From contig JAFLVK010000002.1 in NCBI GenBank assembly GCA_022508345.1, positions 325,649-389,648 of the forward strand: 64,000 bases of DNA. Direction: 5' to 3'. Each line of letters opens with the position of its first letter. Within the stretch, counting starts at the first letter, position 1. Made by a program: the position numbers and the translations under genes. The notes below the pieces were generated by a model. It was not told where the DNA came from. It saw nothing but the letters and a program-made list of their open reading frames with translations, and searched no databases. Shown here piece after piece: positions 25,335 to 36,100 of the stretch. Origin of the DNA: Clostridiales bacterium. GTDB taxonomy: Bacteria; Bacillota; Clostridia; Christensenellales; CAG-314.

Positions 25335-27386
25335 CTATTCTTGCCATGCCGCGGGACACGTGCGATATTCCTTGAACCAGTCGGTATCCTTGAGCTTGAT
25401 ATTGTTGTTGGAGAAATACATGGTTATTTGTCCATTTGTGCAAGCGAACACAATGTTACCGTTTGCCGGCTCAAAATTCCCCGAACTGTAATTAGTTCCG
25501 TTAGTCGTTACGTAAACCTTGTCTGTATAGGGTGCTATTCTGTCAATAAACTCTTGAGCAGGGAATTGATGTTTATTATCATTAGTATACTCCGAGCTTC
25601 CAATACAGGTACATATGCAAATGCACTTGGGTTGTATCTTGCTCATTAATTCGGTGCTTGCTGCAGTATATGAACCGTGATGACCGCCTTTGTACAGCTC
25701 CATTTCGGGCAAATCGGGATTACATTCCACCAAAGATTTTTCTCCTGCTTCCTCCAAGTCACCCGTAAATAAATAATGGTTGTCGCCTTGAGATATCATC
25801 AAGCAAACGGAGTTGTCATTTTCGTTAGAGGATGCCGAGTGGTAATACTTGTGCTCAAGGATTTCCATTGTAATACCGTCAGCCAACTCGTAAATTTTTT
25901 GCGCTCCGTTACTGTTGTTTATGCACTCCAATGCAGTGTAGTGATTGGCATTGTCACTACTAACCTCATTATTACGCTTGGTATAATAGTCCTTTAATAT
26001 CTGAGTTTCCTTGCTACCTTTGTATGATGTTTGAGCGAAATCAATTATTGTTTCGCACTTATACCTGTCAAAGATACCTTTATTGCTGTTCCCTACAAAG
26101 CCCGCGATATGATCTTGGTGAGCGTGTGTTACGATTACATATTCCAATATTCCGTCTGTACAGTACTGATCTATGTAATTAGATATTGCTGTTGCACTGT
26201 CCTTACGCGAGCCTGCATCAATTAGAATATCCGTGTCGCCTGCCTTGATGTAAACGCTATCGCCCGTATATCTGTTGCCTAACATCAAGAAATGTATGGA
26301 GAGGTTTTCATTTTTGATAATGTTGACATCGTAGTCCGCTTCCTGCGGTTCTTTAATTTCGGCAACAGTGATTTTTATTATTACAGATTTGGTTACACCA
26401 TTGTCGGTGTAGGAAATTTCCCAGTCCTTTTGCCCCTCAGTAGACGTGTCAATAGTAGCAGGCAGCGTGATGTTGGTCACCGTCTTGCTTGTGCCGTTGT
26501 TGTAGTAAGCAGTTACAACAAGTTTGTTTCTGTCCGGTTGTGTGCCGATCATAACCTTGCCACCTTTGTACACTGCTTCAATGCGCTCCAGCGTTGCGGC
26601 AATTACGTTTACACTGAATGTTGCCGTCTTTGTTACGCCGTTTTCAACGTAGGTAACAGTTACAGTTTGTTGACCGACGTCGTTAAACACCTTGTTAGAC
26701 AGTGTGTAGCCGTTAACATTCTTGTTGCTACCATCGCTGTAATATGCAGTTACGGTAATTGTCGTGTCGTCAAGATAAAGTCCAACTACAACGTCACCGC
26801 CCGTATACACCGCTTCAATACGCTCAAGACGTGCAATTACTGTTACCGTAATGTCGTCGGTTTTGGTAACTTCGTCTTCGGTGTAGCTAACTGTTACTGT
26901 TTTGTCGCCTACAGTTGAAGTGTCGCACTCGCCAACGGTAAATGCCGTAACGGCTTTGCTGCTGCCGTCGGAGTACGTTGCAGTAACGCTAATGTTGCCC
27001 TTTGCAAGTGTATCGCCGGTCAATAGCTTTGCACCGTTGTAGGTTGCCGAAATGCCTTGCAACACAACAGGGTCGGGGGCGGGAGTGTTGTCCGTCCATT
27101 TGGCGTAAAAGGTAATGCTGTTTACCACCTTGTATCCCGATTCCGCAATAGGTTGCGTGCAGTTGGCATCTTTGTACCAGCCTTCCAGTGTAAAACCTTC
27201 GCGTGTGAGACTGGGCGGCACAACAATCGTGCCCTGTGCAACCGTTTTCGTTTGCAGCTGTGCCCCGTCGTAATTGGGGTCGAATGTAACCTTCACCATC
27301 ATCGTTACACTGCATGCTGCCAGCATCGTTGCAAGCAGGATAAAACAGCACATTATTGCCAGCGTGTATTTCCATTGACGTTTCAT
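25335..27386 (-). CDS. Lipoprotein with InlB-like repeat, three Ig-like repeats and ComEC-like MBL domain
   Basis: Lipobox LAAC; FTLEGWYKDANC...FYAKW; three Ig-like 'IxAxYxGGxV..' repeats; VTHAHQDHIAGFVG (HxHxDH); C-term paralogous to the neighbour. Confidence 0.85.
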   Translation of the reverse strand: MKRQWKYTLAIMCCFILLATMLAACSVTMMVKVTFDPNYDGAQLQTKTVAQGTIVVPPSLTREGFTLEGWYKDANCTQPIAESGYKVVNSITFYAKWTDNTPAPDPVVLQGISATYNGAKLLTGDTLAKGNISVTATYSDGSSKAVTAFTVGECDTSTVGDKTVTVSYTEDEVTKTDDITVTVIARLERIEAVYTGGDVVVGLYLDDTTITVTAYYSDGSNKNVNGYTLSNKVFNDVGQQTVTVTYVENGVTKTATFSVNVIAATLERIEAVYKGGKVMIGTQPDRNKLVVTAYYNNGTSKTVTNITLPATIDTSTEGQKDWEISYTDNGVTKSVIIKITVAEIKEPQEADYDVNIIKNENLSIHFLMLGNRYTGDSVYIKAGDTDILIDAGSRKDSATAISNYIDQYCTDGILEYVIVTHAHQDHIAGFVGNSNKGIFDRYKCETIIDFAQTSYKGSKETQILKDYYTKRNNEVSSDNANHYTALECINNSNGAQKIYELADGITMEILEHKYYHSASSNENDNSVCLMISQGDNHYLFTGDLEEAGEKSLVECNPDLPEMELYKGGHHGSYTAASTELMSKIQPKCICICTCIGSSEYTNDNKHQFPAQEFIDRIAPYTDKVYVTTNGTNYSSGNFEPANGNIVFACTNGQITMYFSNNNIKLKDTDWFKEYRTCPAAWQE

Positions 27387-27404
27387 AGTTATCTCCTTAG
27401 TTTT

Positions 27405-28214
27405 CTACTTTATCTGTAACAGTTGTTTTATTTCTTCCATTTTTTCCTTGGCTGCGCGGTAGCCCTCTTCCACCATCTCGTCGATGTACGCAAGACTTGC
27501 GCGACCGAATTCCTTTAGCTCCGGTTCAATAACCACGTCGCTGTTGTGCAAACCCTTGTACATGGTGGATTTGGACACAATTTGCCAACAGGCAAGCAGC
27601 GTGTTGTGAAGCTTTTTCGATGTTGTGCCCTCTCCGCGGTGGTGATTGAGGTCCACACCGATAACAATCTCCGCACCCATGGTGCGACACACATCAGCTG
27701 GCATGTTGTTGAGCAGCCCGCCGTCTACAAGCACCATTCCGTCCAATTCCACAGGCTTGAACAGCGCCGGCACTGCGCACGATGCGGAAACGGCTTGCCC
27801 AACGCTACCGCTACTTAACACCACCTCATGCCCGTCTACCAAATCCACCGCCACCGCCGCAAAAGGCGTTGACAGTTCATCAAAGCTCTTGTTTTGTAGC
27901 AATCTGTTGGCGATATTGGCAATGTTTGCCGAGTTGGAATTGATCCAAAAGCGGTTGACAACATCTCGGCGTGTTACGCGCTTAGATTCCTCTATCATTT
28001 GCTCGACGCTGACGTTTGCGCAGTACATCGCACCGATAATACTGCCGGCAGATGTACCTGCAACGCAATCGAACCTGATACGCTCCTCCTCAAACGCTTT
28101 CAGTACGCCAATGTGCGCAAAACCGCGCGTTCCGCCACCCGACAGGGCAAGCCCCAGCTTGAACCTCAGCTTGCGTGCATTTTCACTTTTGTTAGAAACA
28201 AGAGATTTTTTCAT
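27405..28214 (-). CDS. Patatin-like phospholipase (RssA-like)
   Basis: LSGGGTRGFAHIGVLKA, AGTSAGSIIGA (GXSXG), VDGGLLNNMP (DGG). Confidence 0.92.
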   Translation of the reverse strand: MKKSLVSNKSENARKLRFKLGLALSGGGTRGFAHIGVLKAFEEERIRFDCVAGTSAGSIIGAMYCANVSVEQMIEESKRVTRRDVVNRFWINSNSANIANIANRLLQNKSFDELSTPFAAVAVDLVDGHEVVLSSGSVGQAVSASCAVPALFKPVELDGMVLVDGGLLNNMPADVCRTMGAEIVIGVDLNHHRGEGTTSKKLHNTLLACWQIVSKSTMYKGLHNSDVVIEPELKEFGRASLAYIDEMVEEGYRAAKEKMEEIKQLLQIK

Positions 28215-28375
28215 AGTAATATATTATAAGTATATATTATTATACTACATATCTCGGCGTGTTGCAAGTACCTTTTCGAACAAGCAGAAAAGCCCATTGC
28301 TTGCCGTCAGCGCTAATAAAAAGCCTCTCCTGTGAAAGGAAAGGCTGATTTTTTTTAAAATGAAGCGTCTCAGAC

Positions 28376-28918
28376 TTATTTTTTGAAGTAACGGTTGTAC
28401 AGTCCTTGGAAAGCCTTGCCGTGGCGGGCTTCGTCGCGAGCCATTTCGTGAACGGTGTCGTGAATAGCGTCCAAGCCCAGTTCCTTAGCGCGCTTAGCAA
28501 GTTGAGTCTTGCCCATGGTTGCGCCGTTTTCTGCTTCGATACGCATTTGAAGGTTCTTAGCGGTGCTGTCTGTTACAACTTCGCCAAGCAACTCAGCAAA
28601 CTTTGCTGCGTGCTCTGCTTCTTCGTAAGCAGCCTTTTCCCAATACAAGCCGATTTCGGGATAGCCCTCGCGGAAAGCAACGCGAGACATAGCAAGATAC
28701 ATGCCAACTTCACTGCATTCGCCGTTGAAGTTCATTCTGAGATCGTCAATAATGTCTTGAGGAACGCCTTGAGCTACACCCACAACGTGCTCTGCAGCCC
28801 AGCTCATTTCCTGTGCTTGAGCAACGAACTTGCTCTTGGGAGCCTTGCATTGAGGGCACTTTTCGGGTGCTTCTGACCCCTCGTGAACATATCCACATAC
28901 TGAACATACAAATTTCAT
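28376..28918 (-). CDS. Rubrerythrin with N-terminal rubredoxin domain
   Basis: [27 protein letters not shown] then ferritin-like ExxxH segments. Confidence 0.92.
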   Translation of the reverse strand: MKFVCSVCGYVHEGSEAPEKCPQCKAPKSKFVAQAQEMSWAAEHVVGVAQGVPQDIIDDLRMNFNGECSEVGMYLAMSRVAFREGYPEIGLYWEKAAYEEAEHAAKFAELLGEVVTDSTAKNLQMRIEAENGATMGKTQLAKRAKELGLDAIHDTVHEMARDEARHGKAFQGLYNRYFKK

Positions 28919-28950
28919 GATAATAATTCTCCTTTAATTTTTAATAACTG

Positions 28951-29064
28951 TTATTCCTCTGTTTCGGAAAAATCTTCTGCGCCTACGCCACAAAGGGGGC
29001 AAACTTCGGGTGCTTCGTCACCTTCATGAACATATCCGCATACATTGCAAACCCATTTTTTCAT
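28951..29064 (-). CDS. Stand-alone rubredoxin-like mini-protein (37 aa)
   Basis: Hand-translated: [37 protein letters not shown]; below the ORF-track size cut-off; SD-like aggagaaac upstream. Confidence 0.8.
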   Translation of the reverse strand: MKKWVCNVCGYVHEGDEAPEVCPLCGVGAEDFSETEE

Positions 29065-29232
29065 AATTGTTTCTCCTTTTACTGTTTTCAGATGCTAAAC
29101 ATATGATAACACTTTTCCGTTGGTTTGTAAAGAAAGTAAAAGAAAATCATACGTCAAAACTTCGCTTTTGCAGTAGTTTTTTAGGCATAATTCGCGCTGT
29201 TTCGACATAACAGTATACTGTCGGAGTAGAGG

Positions 29233-29478
29233 ATGAAATCATACATTTGCGAGCGGGTATTGGAAATAGCCGACTACGTGATTGAACACAAATGCACCGT
29301 ACGGGAGGTTGCGCACATCTTTTGCGTGAGCAAGTCCACCGCACACAAGGACTTGAGCGAGCGACTGCCCGTTATTGACAAGCAAAGATACAGCCACATT
29401 GAACAAGTTTTGACAAACAACTGGGACGTGAGATACCTGCGCGGTGGCGAAGCAACCAAACGGAAATACAAAGGGTAG
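29233..29478 (+). CDS. spoIIID: Sporulation transcriptional regulator SpoIIID
   Basis: YICERVLEIADYVIEHKCTVREVAHIFCVSKSTAHKDLSERLP. Confidence 0.94.
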   Translation: MKSYICERVLEIADYVIEHKCTVREVAHIFCVSKSTAHKDLSERLPVIDKQRYSHIEQVLTNNWDVRYLRGGEATKRKYKG

Positions 29479-29527
29479 CGAATTTTCGCTACCCTTAATG
29501 TTTTTACACCAGTTAAAAATTTCGAAG

Positions 29528-29656
29528 GTTTGAGGTGGCTAGAAGCAAGCAAGACAAGGCACCTGCGTATTGACTGACGGAAGCGTACTAGACGTACGTG
29601 ACCAAGGGCAAACGTAAAGGTAACACAGTATTGCGACGCTTATAGACGGCTCAAAC
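29528..29656. repeat. Dispersed structured repeat, copy B
   Basis: GTTTGAG...CTCAAAC termini; AGAAGCAAG, AGCGTACTAGACGTACGTGACC, ACACAGTATTGCGACGCTTATA shared with A and C. Confidence 0.8.
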
Positions 29657-30660
29657 TACCATTTGTTATCCGCGTGCTCACAAAATGCCACAAATGGCGG
29701 AATTTTGATTTTTTTTCCGTCGTCCAGCACAACGTGACCGCGCCACTTACCAAACACCTGATGACACTTGTTGTTTACCCACAGCGCTTGAGTCTTGGTG
29801 AAGTTATCATAAATTAGCTCCACGTCGAAAACAAACCGTTTTGCATTGTCCTCGTAATGGAAGTTGTTACCAACACGCGTTTCAGTAACTGTTCCCAGCT
29901 TGTACGCCTTGTTGTCGTAGAAAAACATATTTTCCGTAGCAGCCTCGGTATTGCCAAAGCCCCAACCGATATTGAAGCCGAAGTGCTTGCCGTTTACCAT
30001 TGTGCCGCCGTTACCCCACGTCCACACATGACGGTACGGCCACACGCCCCTGCCCCAATCAAGCAGCCCGAAGCCATCTTTTATGTCATAGCACATATCT
30101 TCAATACGGCATGTTCCGTTTACAACAAAACAGTTTTCCTTGTAATTCAGGTAAAACTGCCCCTTTTTGAAAAAGGGCGTGGCAATGACCATCTTTTCCT
30201 TGGCGTTGCTGATGTTTGTTAGAAGCAGGTTAATTTCCGCCTTGACACCGTGTATATCTGTCTGCGTAAAGGAAAGGCGACGGTATTTGTCCGTTACCAG
30301 GAACTCAACGTGCAGGTCTTTGGAAAAATACTGCAACGTGTGCGCTACTTCGGGGTTAGTGGGCATGTTCTTTTTAAACGACGGCTCTACCAACGCAAGC
30401 TTGCCTGTCGAGCGTTTTTCGCCCGTGGCTAAATCCATTACTGTTGCAGCAACCTGCATTGCGTAGGAAACGTGCCCCAGTGTCAGCTGCACAACATATC
30501 TGTCGTCGAAGTGTATTTGATAAAAGTCCCACTCCTTTAGACGCAGTTGCTTTTTCACTGCCTTTTTGTCGTAAATAAAATTCATATGCCTGGCGTATCC
30601 CGCCACAGCAAGGTTGCCCTTTTTGTCCAGTAGATGTTGAGCTTTTGTAATTTCGTTCAT
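29656..30660 (-). CDS. DUF2804-like protein
   Basis: 334 aa; KEWDFYQIHF, GLLDWGRGVWPYRHVWTWGNG motifs as I recall for DUF2804. Confidence 0.75.
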   Translation of the reverse strand: MNEITKAQHLLDKKGNLAVAGYARHMNFIYDKKAVKKQLRLKEWDFYQIHFDDRYVVQLTLGHVSYAMQVAATVMDLATGEKRSTGKLALVEPSFKKNMPTNPEVAHTLQYFSKDLHVEFLVTDKYRRLSFTQTDIHGVKAEINLLLTNISNAKEKMVIATPFFKKGQFYLNYKENCFVVNGTCRIEDMCYDIKDGFGLLDWGRGVWPYRHVWTWGNGGTMVNGKHFGFNIGWGFGNTEAATENMFFYDNKAYKLGTVTETRVGNNFHYEDNAKRFVFDVELIYDNFTKTQALWVNNKCHQVFGKWRGHVVLDDGKKIKIPPFVAFCEHADNKW

Positions 30661-30663
30661 AAG

Positions 30664-31473
30664 TTATTTTCTCTTAGAGTTTGTGAAAAGCGCAAATATG
30701 CGAAGCAGTAGCTCCAAAATTTGCATGTAAAGGTAAATCAAGCTTGTTACCAGGCTGAACGCTACAGGCCACTCGTATTTTCTGTCTGCACCGCTCTCAA
30801 CAAGGTAATCGATGGTTTGCAAGTCCCAAATGATGGTCATGCTGGCAAAAACAATGCAAATAAATGTTGCTATTGTTTGTATCCAAATGAGCGCCGTGTA
30901 CATACCATCAGTGGGCGCAAACAGCATGATGGGAATAACGATAAGCTCAACCAGCACAAAGCACATCAAGGATATTGCCAATACGCGCACAAAGTTGCTC
31001 TTTATACGAACGCCAATCTTTTTGTACAGCAGTATGCACACAATAAACACTATCGCCGTACCCAGCATTGCAGCAAGGGTAACAAACGGCAGTATGATAT
31101 TGAGAAATGCCGCAACAAAGCCCAAAAACGCACCCTGAATCAACGCATATATGGGGCCGAAAACCTTGGCGGTTTTAGGAGCGACAGCAATACCGATTGC
31201 GCACACCAACATTAATATTACCGCTACACCCAAGCCTATAGCAAAGCCCATGACGGCAGCTTGGCTTATTGTAGCTTCCTGCATTGCAAACTGAAACATA
31301 CCGTACCACGTAGCCAGCATTGTAACAACAGCCGACAGAATTGTTAGCCCTATTAGCAGCACGGTTTTGCCAATTACACCGCGATAGGTTGCGCCTGCGT
31401 TTTCTATGGCTAGCGACCCTGTTTCGGACTTTTTCACCCAACGTCTGACGGACGGATTTCCGTATCTGAACAT
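30664..31473 (-). CDS. Bax inhibitor-1/YccA-like (YetJ-like) membrane protein
   Basis: Seven-TM-like profile; GPIYALIQGAFLGFVAA, FASMTIIWDLQTIDYLVESGADRKYEWPVAFSLVTSLIYLYMQILELLLRI. Confidence 0.85.
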   Translation of the reverse strand: MFRYGNPSVRRWVKKSETGSLAIENAGATYRGVIGKTVLLIGLTILSAVVTMLATWYGMFQFAMQEATISQAAVMGFAIGLGVAVILMLVCAIGIAVAPKTAKVFGPIYALIQGAFLGFVAAFLNIILPFVTLAAMLGTAIVFIVCILLYKKIGVRIKSNFVRVLAISLMCFVLVELIVIPIMLFAPTDGMYTALIWIQTIATFICIVFASMTIIWDLQTIDYLVESGADRKYEWPVAFSLVTSLIYLYMQILELLLRIFALFTNSKRK

Positions 31474-31601
31474 AATGCGCCTCCTTTGATTTCAATTGTA
31501 AATATTGTAGCACAAAATGCAAGCTTGTGCAATGATATTGTTAACAGCTACATAATATATAAACTACACACAAGCATTTTACGCAAGAATGTGGCAACTA
31601 C

Positions 31602-31630
31602 TTGACAAAATCGCGTCAAAATTTTAGAAT
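31602..31630 (+). promoter_or_regulatory. Promoter of glycyl-tRNA synthetase
   Basis: TTGACA-N17-TAGAAT, 30 nt before ATG. Confidence 0.7.
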
Positions 31631-31659
31631 GAAACTATATTTCAACAGGAGATATTATT

Positions 31660-33048
31660 ATGGCTGAATTAACAATGGACAAGCTGGTAAATTTGTGCAA
31701 AGGCCGCGGCTTTATCTACGCGGGAAGCGAAATTTACGGCGGACTTTCCAACTCGTGGGACTACGGTCCGCTGGGTGTGGAAATGAAAAACAACATCAAG
31801 CAGGTGTGGTACAGAAAGTTTGTCAAGGAAAACCCGCTAAACGTCGGCTTGGACACGGCAATACTTATGAACCCCAAAACATGGGAAGCAAGCGGACACT
31901 TGGGCGGCTTTAGCGACCCGCTGATGGACTGCAAGGGCTGCAAAACCAGATATCGCGCAGACAACCTTATTGAAGAGTACCAGGCAAAGCACAACCTGGC
32001 TAGTACCGTCGCATCGATGTCCGACGAACAGATGTCCGACTACATCAAGGAGCACGAAATACACTGCCCCGTGTGCGGAAAGTGCGATTTTACACCTATA
32101 CGCAAGTTCAACCTTATGTTCAAGACCTTTATCGGTGTTACGGAGAACTCCACGTCTACCGTGTATCTTCGCCCCGAAACAGCGCAAGGTATTTTCGTCA
32201 ATTTCAAAAATGTTTGCCGCACCACCAGGAGGAAATTGCCCTTCGGTATCGGTCAGATAGGTAAGTCATTCCGCAACGAGATTACACCGGGCAACTTCAT
32301 TTTCCGCATACGCGAATTTGAACAAATGGAATTGGAATTTTTCTGCAAGCCGGGCGAAGACCTCCAATGGTTCGACTACTGGAAGAACTTTTGCAAGCAG
32401 TGGCTGCTGGATTTGGGCATGAAGGAAGAAAATCTGCGCCTGCGCGACCACGACAAGGACGAGCTGTGCTTCTACAGCAAGGCAACCACCGACTTCGAGG
32501 TTAAGTTCCCGTTCGGTTGGGGTGAGCTGTGGGGAATTGCCGACCGCACCGACTACGACCTTACGCGCCATTCGGAAACAAGCGGCGAAACACTTGACTA
32601 CACCGACCCGCAAACAAACGAACGCTTTATCCCGTATGTAATCGAGCCCAGCCTTGGCGCGGACAGAGCATTCCTTGCGTTCCTTGCCAACGCGTACGAC
32701 GAGGAAGTTGTTGGAGAGGGCGACACACGCGTTGTGCTCCACCTCCACCCCGAGCTTGCACCTGTAAAGGCTTGCGTGTTGCCGCTGTCCAAAAAGCTGG
32801 CGGAACCTGCAACGGCGCTTTACAACGACTTGCTCAAGGAGTTTACCTGCGACTACGACGAAGCAGGCTCCATTGGTAAACGCTACCGCCGTCAGGACGA
32901 AATAGGAACACCATTCTGCATTACCGTTGACTTCGACACGGAAACAGACGGCTGCGTAACCGTTCGCGACCGCGACACCATGCAACAGGAACGCGTGGCA
33001 ATTGCCGAGTTAAAGGACTACTTGAAAAAGAGAATATTCATATATTAA
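31660..33048 (+). CDS. glyS: Glycyl-tRNA synthetase (alpha2 type)
   Basis: [62 protein letters not shown]. Confidence 0.95.
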   Translation: MAELTMDKLVNLCKGRGFIYAGSEIYGGLSNSWDYGPLGVEMKNNIKQVWYRKFVKENPLNVGLDTAILMNPKTWEASGHLGGFSDPLMDCKGCKTRYRADNLIEEYQAKHNLASTVASMSDEQMSDYIKEHEIHCPVCGKCDFTPIRKFNLMFKTFIGVTENSTSTVYLRPETAQGIFVNFKNVCRTTRRKLPFGIGQIGKSFRNEITPGNFIFRIREFEQMELEFFCKPGEDLQWFDYWKNFCKQWLLDLGMKEENLRLRDHDKDELCFYSKATTDFEVKFPFGWGELWGIADRTDYDLTRHSETSGETLDYTDPQTNERFIPYVIEPSLGADRAFLAFLANAYDEEVVGEGDTRVVLHLHPELAPVKACVLPLSKKLAEPATALYNDLLKEFTCDYDEAGSIGKRYRRQDEIGTPFCITVDFDTETDGCVTVRDRDTMQQERVAIAELKDYLKKRIFIY

Positions 33049-33076
33049 AACAACACCTCAGTCACTTAACATCAAC

Positions 33077-33107
33077 AGCTCCCCTTACACAGGGGAGCTT
33101 GTTTTTT
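33077..33107 (+). terminator. glyS terminator
   Basis: AGCTCCCCttacacaGGGGAGCTTGTTTTTT. Confidence 0.8.
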
Positions 33108-33124
33108 GGGGAGGGAAAATGTAG

Positions 33125-33154
33125 AAAAAGGCTTGCGGTTCAAAACCGCAAGCC
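33125..33154 (-). terminator. Terminator of the Cys/His-repeat gene
   Basis: GGCTTGCGGTT caa AACCGCAAGCC with T-run on the minus strand. Confidence 0.75.
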
Positions 33155-33169
33155 TTATTTTTGTGTTAT

Positions 33170-36100
33170 TTAGTTGTTTCGGCTGTAGCCACAATCCTCG
33201 CAGATATCGCCATCGCCGAAACTGTGCTCTTCGTATACCCATTCTTCCTCAGTCTGGCAAAAGCCTTGATGTCTATCATCGTTAAACTCATTCCAAGATT
33301 CCACTTCGTGAATGTGACGCGGTGCCCCGCAATCGTCACAAACGTCAGGGTCTTCGTCAAACGAATGCTCTTGCCACTCGGTAAACTGACATACTGTACA
33401 TCTCTTTATATGACCGAAAAAATCCGTGTCTTCTACAACGTAGTTGTGCTCGTGTTCTTCGTACTCACACATCGTGCAAAAATGATCTTCGCCAAATTGG
33501 TGATCTTGCCAGTCGTACGTTCCACATCCCGGGCAATATACCGTGTGAGCGTATTGGTCGTAACTGTGTGTATATACCCAATGGTGATGATGTCTCTCAG
33601 CATGACAACGCTCACACGTTTCCAAATCGTCATCCTCACCGAAGTAATGCTCTTCCTCAATCATCACACCGCATTCGCAAACGGCAAAGTGCGTTGCGTA
33701 GTTATATGAGTTGTCAATGTAGTGATCCACGCTGTGCCCGTGATTTTGCGCCTGACAAACGGAACACAGTTCATCAGTTTCTTCAAAATCATGGTAATCA
33801 CTTTCTTCTTCACCGCAGTCGCAACGCCAATAATGACATTCAGCGTCTTGCTTGTAAAGTTGGAAATCGTGAACGTGCCTGATGTATCCGCACATGTCGC
33901 AAGTCACTTCGTCATCACCCCATTCGTGCTCCCCGTAAATGTCCTCTCCGCATTCGTGGCATTGACCGTAATGTGTGTAATCGTCGCCATCAAACCAGTA
34001 TATGTGATGCTCGTGAGCCTCGGCGTTGCAGTCTCTACAACGGCCGGTTTCTTCGTCAATATCATGTGGCTCTAGCAGGGCATCGTATATGTTGTCACCC
34101 TGCATCACACCGCATTCGCATGACCAGATGTGTCGATTGGGGTTGGAGGAGGGAGCCCATCTGTCATAGATGTGATCGTGATTGAGCGCATGACACACGT
34201 CACAAACGTCTCCCACAAATTTGTGCTCATCCCAAATGGAATCACCGCAAGACGTACAACTTATGCTGTGCTGTGTCTCGCTGATAAACCAAATTACCCA
34301 AGTGTGAACGTGACGCTCGTAACCGCAAACCTCGCAAATATTGTGCTCGTTGAAGGTGTGCTTTGCTCTAACGTAACCGAATTGTCCACACTCGCAGCCC
34401 ATTTCGTGATACTCGGTATTCCAGTCGTTGGGAATCCACTGATTGTACACGTGCTTGTGCTCCGGCTCGTTACAAACTACGCAAATACCGGCGCTGTTAA
34501 AGCGGTGTTCTTCCGTGTCACTGTAGCCACAGGTAGTGCAAACAATGTAGTGGAAGTAGTAATAATTGTTCTCGGGGTCAACTGTGAAGCTGTGTGTGTG
34601 ATATGCTCTACCGCAAACTATACAATAGGTGTTGCTCTCGTCCCACACGTGTTTTTCGTTTTGTATGAAATTACCGCATTCCTCACAGTAACCGAAGTGA
34701 CTTTCGCCGTCTTGGTCGCTATTATCTATACTATGGAAATGGCGGTCATATCCGCAAATTTCACATTTATTTTCTTCATTCCATTTGTGGTATCCGCCGG
34801 TGCCACTGTTACATATATGACACCACACGTCATGTTCAATTTCGTCGCAAAATGCAACATTATATTGGTGATAATGCCTTTCCTTGCCACATACAGAACA
34901 ATGGTCGGGGTCCGCGCCGTCAAATTCACACTCTACCGCGTGTCTCTCACCGCAATCGGAGCAATACAGTGTGTGATAGTTGAGTTCGCCAGAAACGGTA
35001 ACAGTCCACTGGTGAGTGTGCCTTGCTGCTCCGCAAGCTACACAGTGATCGGGGTCCGCCTCTGTGTAAATATGCTGACGGCTGCTGTCGCTACCGGTGC
35101 TCTGTACGCCACATTCCTCGCACACAAGGCTGTGCCATTCAATGTCGTTCCTTGAGGGAATCCATTTGTTAAAGTTGTGCTCGTGATTCATAGCTCCGCA
35201 AACGGTACAAACGCCGTCATTGTCGTAGTCGTGATCGCCACTTTCCCACATATAGCAAACCGGACATTCACGCGCGTGTTCGTCATCGTATATTATCCAC
35301 GACCAACTGTGCTCGTGAGGTGTTGCATTCGGTACGTCTATTACCGTTGAGCCAAGTTTGTTGAGAGTTACTGTAAATTTCTCTTCGTTGTTATCTATTT
35401 CGGTAATCTTAATTGAAACAACCTCTCCGTAATTGAAGACCAATTCGACTGTAGCATTGGTAAATTCTTTACCAATCAAGAAGTTATCCAACCTAAATTC
35501 CAAGCCTTCAGCAACGTACTTGTCTGTATTTAATGTAAAGTCGTCCCAGAAATCAGCCAAAACGTCAAATCCATAAAGGAAAAAGTCAACATAATTCAAA
35601 TATTCGGCAATTTCTTCGTATTCGCTTGCGTCCAGTTTCTCCCAAACACCGTCGGAAATTTCAATATATAGCCAGATAGCGCCGTCTTCATCAATCTCAA
35701 CTAGTTGGCTTGCGTATTCTGATACGATGAGCAACACGTTGCCAGCACGCTTGTACGCTTCCATTCCCTTGTCGCTTGTGCACGTCAAGGACCAATTGGA
35801 CAAATTTTTGAGTTCAAGTGCTTTGGCAAAGGTTTCTTCGTCCACTGTGGGGATGGAGGTATCGGGCTTGGAGTGTCCGCATACCGTACACTTGTTGTCC
35901 GTTCCCCAGGTGTGGGCTACTTTTACGTCAATTTCACCGTCGTGGCAGGTTGCTTCGTGCCAGTGGTAAACATTGTTGGAGCTCCACTCCGTTGAGAACT
36001 TGTGTTTGTGCAAGGGTTCAATTTCAAATGATGTGTTGCCCACCTTGTCCAGGGTGTATTCGTAGTAGTCGCCATCCTCGACAGAGCCCAGTGTAACGTG

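Noticed and set aside
31480-31660. T-box riboswitch upstream of glyS
   Set aside because: The promoter TTGACA-N17-TAGAAT sits only ~30 nt before the ATG, leaving no room for a T-box leader.
34130-35155. 341-aa plus-strand ORF antisense to the Cys/His repeat gene
   Set aside because: Antisense shadow: the periodic Cys/His codon pattern and bias of the minus-strand repeats keeps this frame open; no protein motifs.
33170-35315. Periodic repeats considered as a CRISPR array or DNA satellite
   Set aside because: Periodicity is at the protein level with diverged DNA; it encodes HxH/CxxC units in one long ORF.
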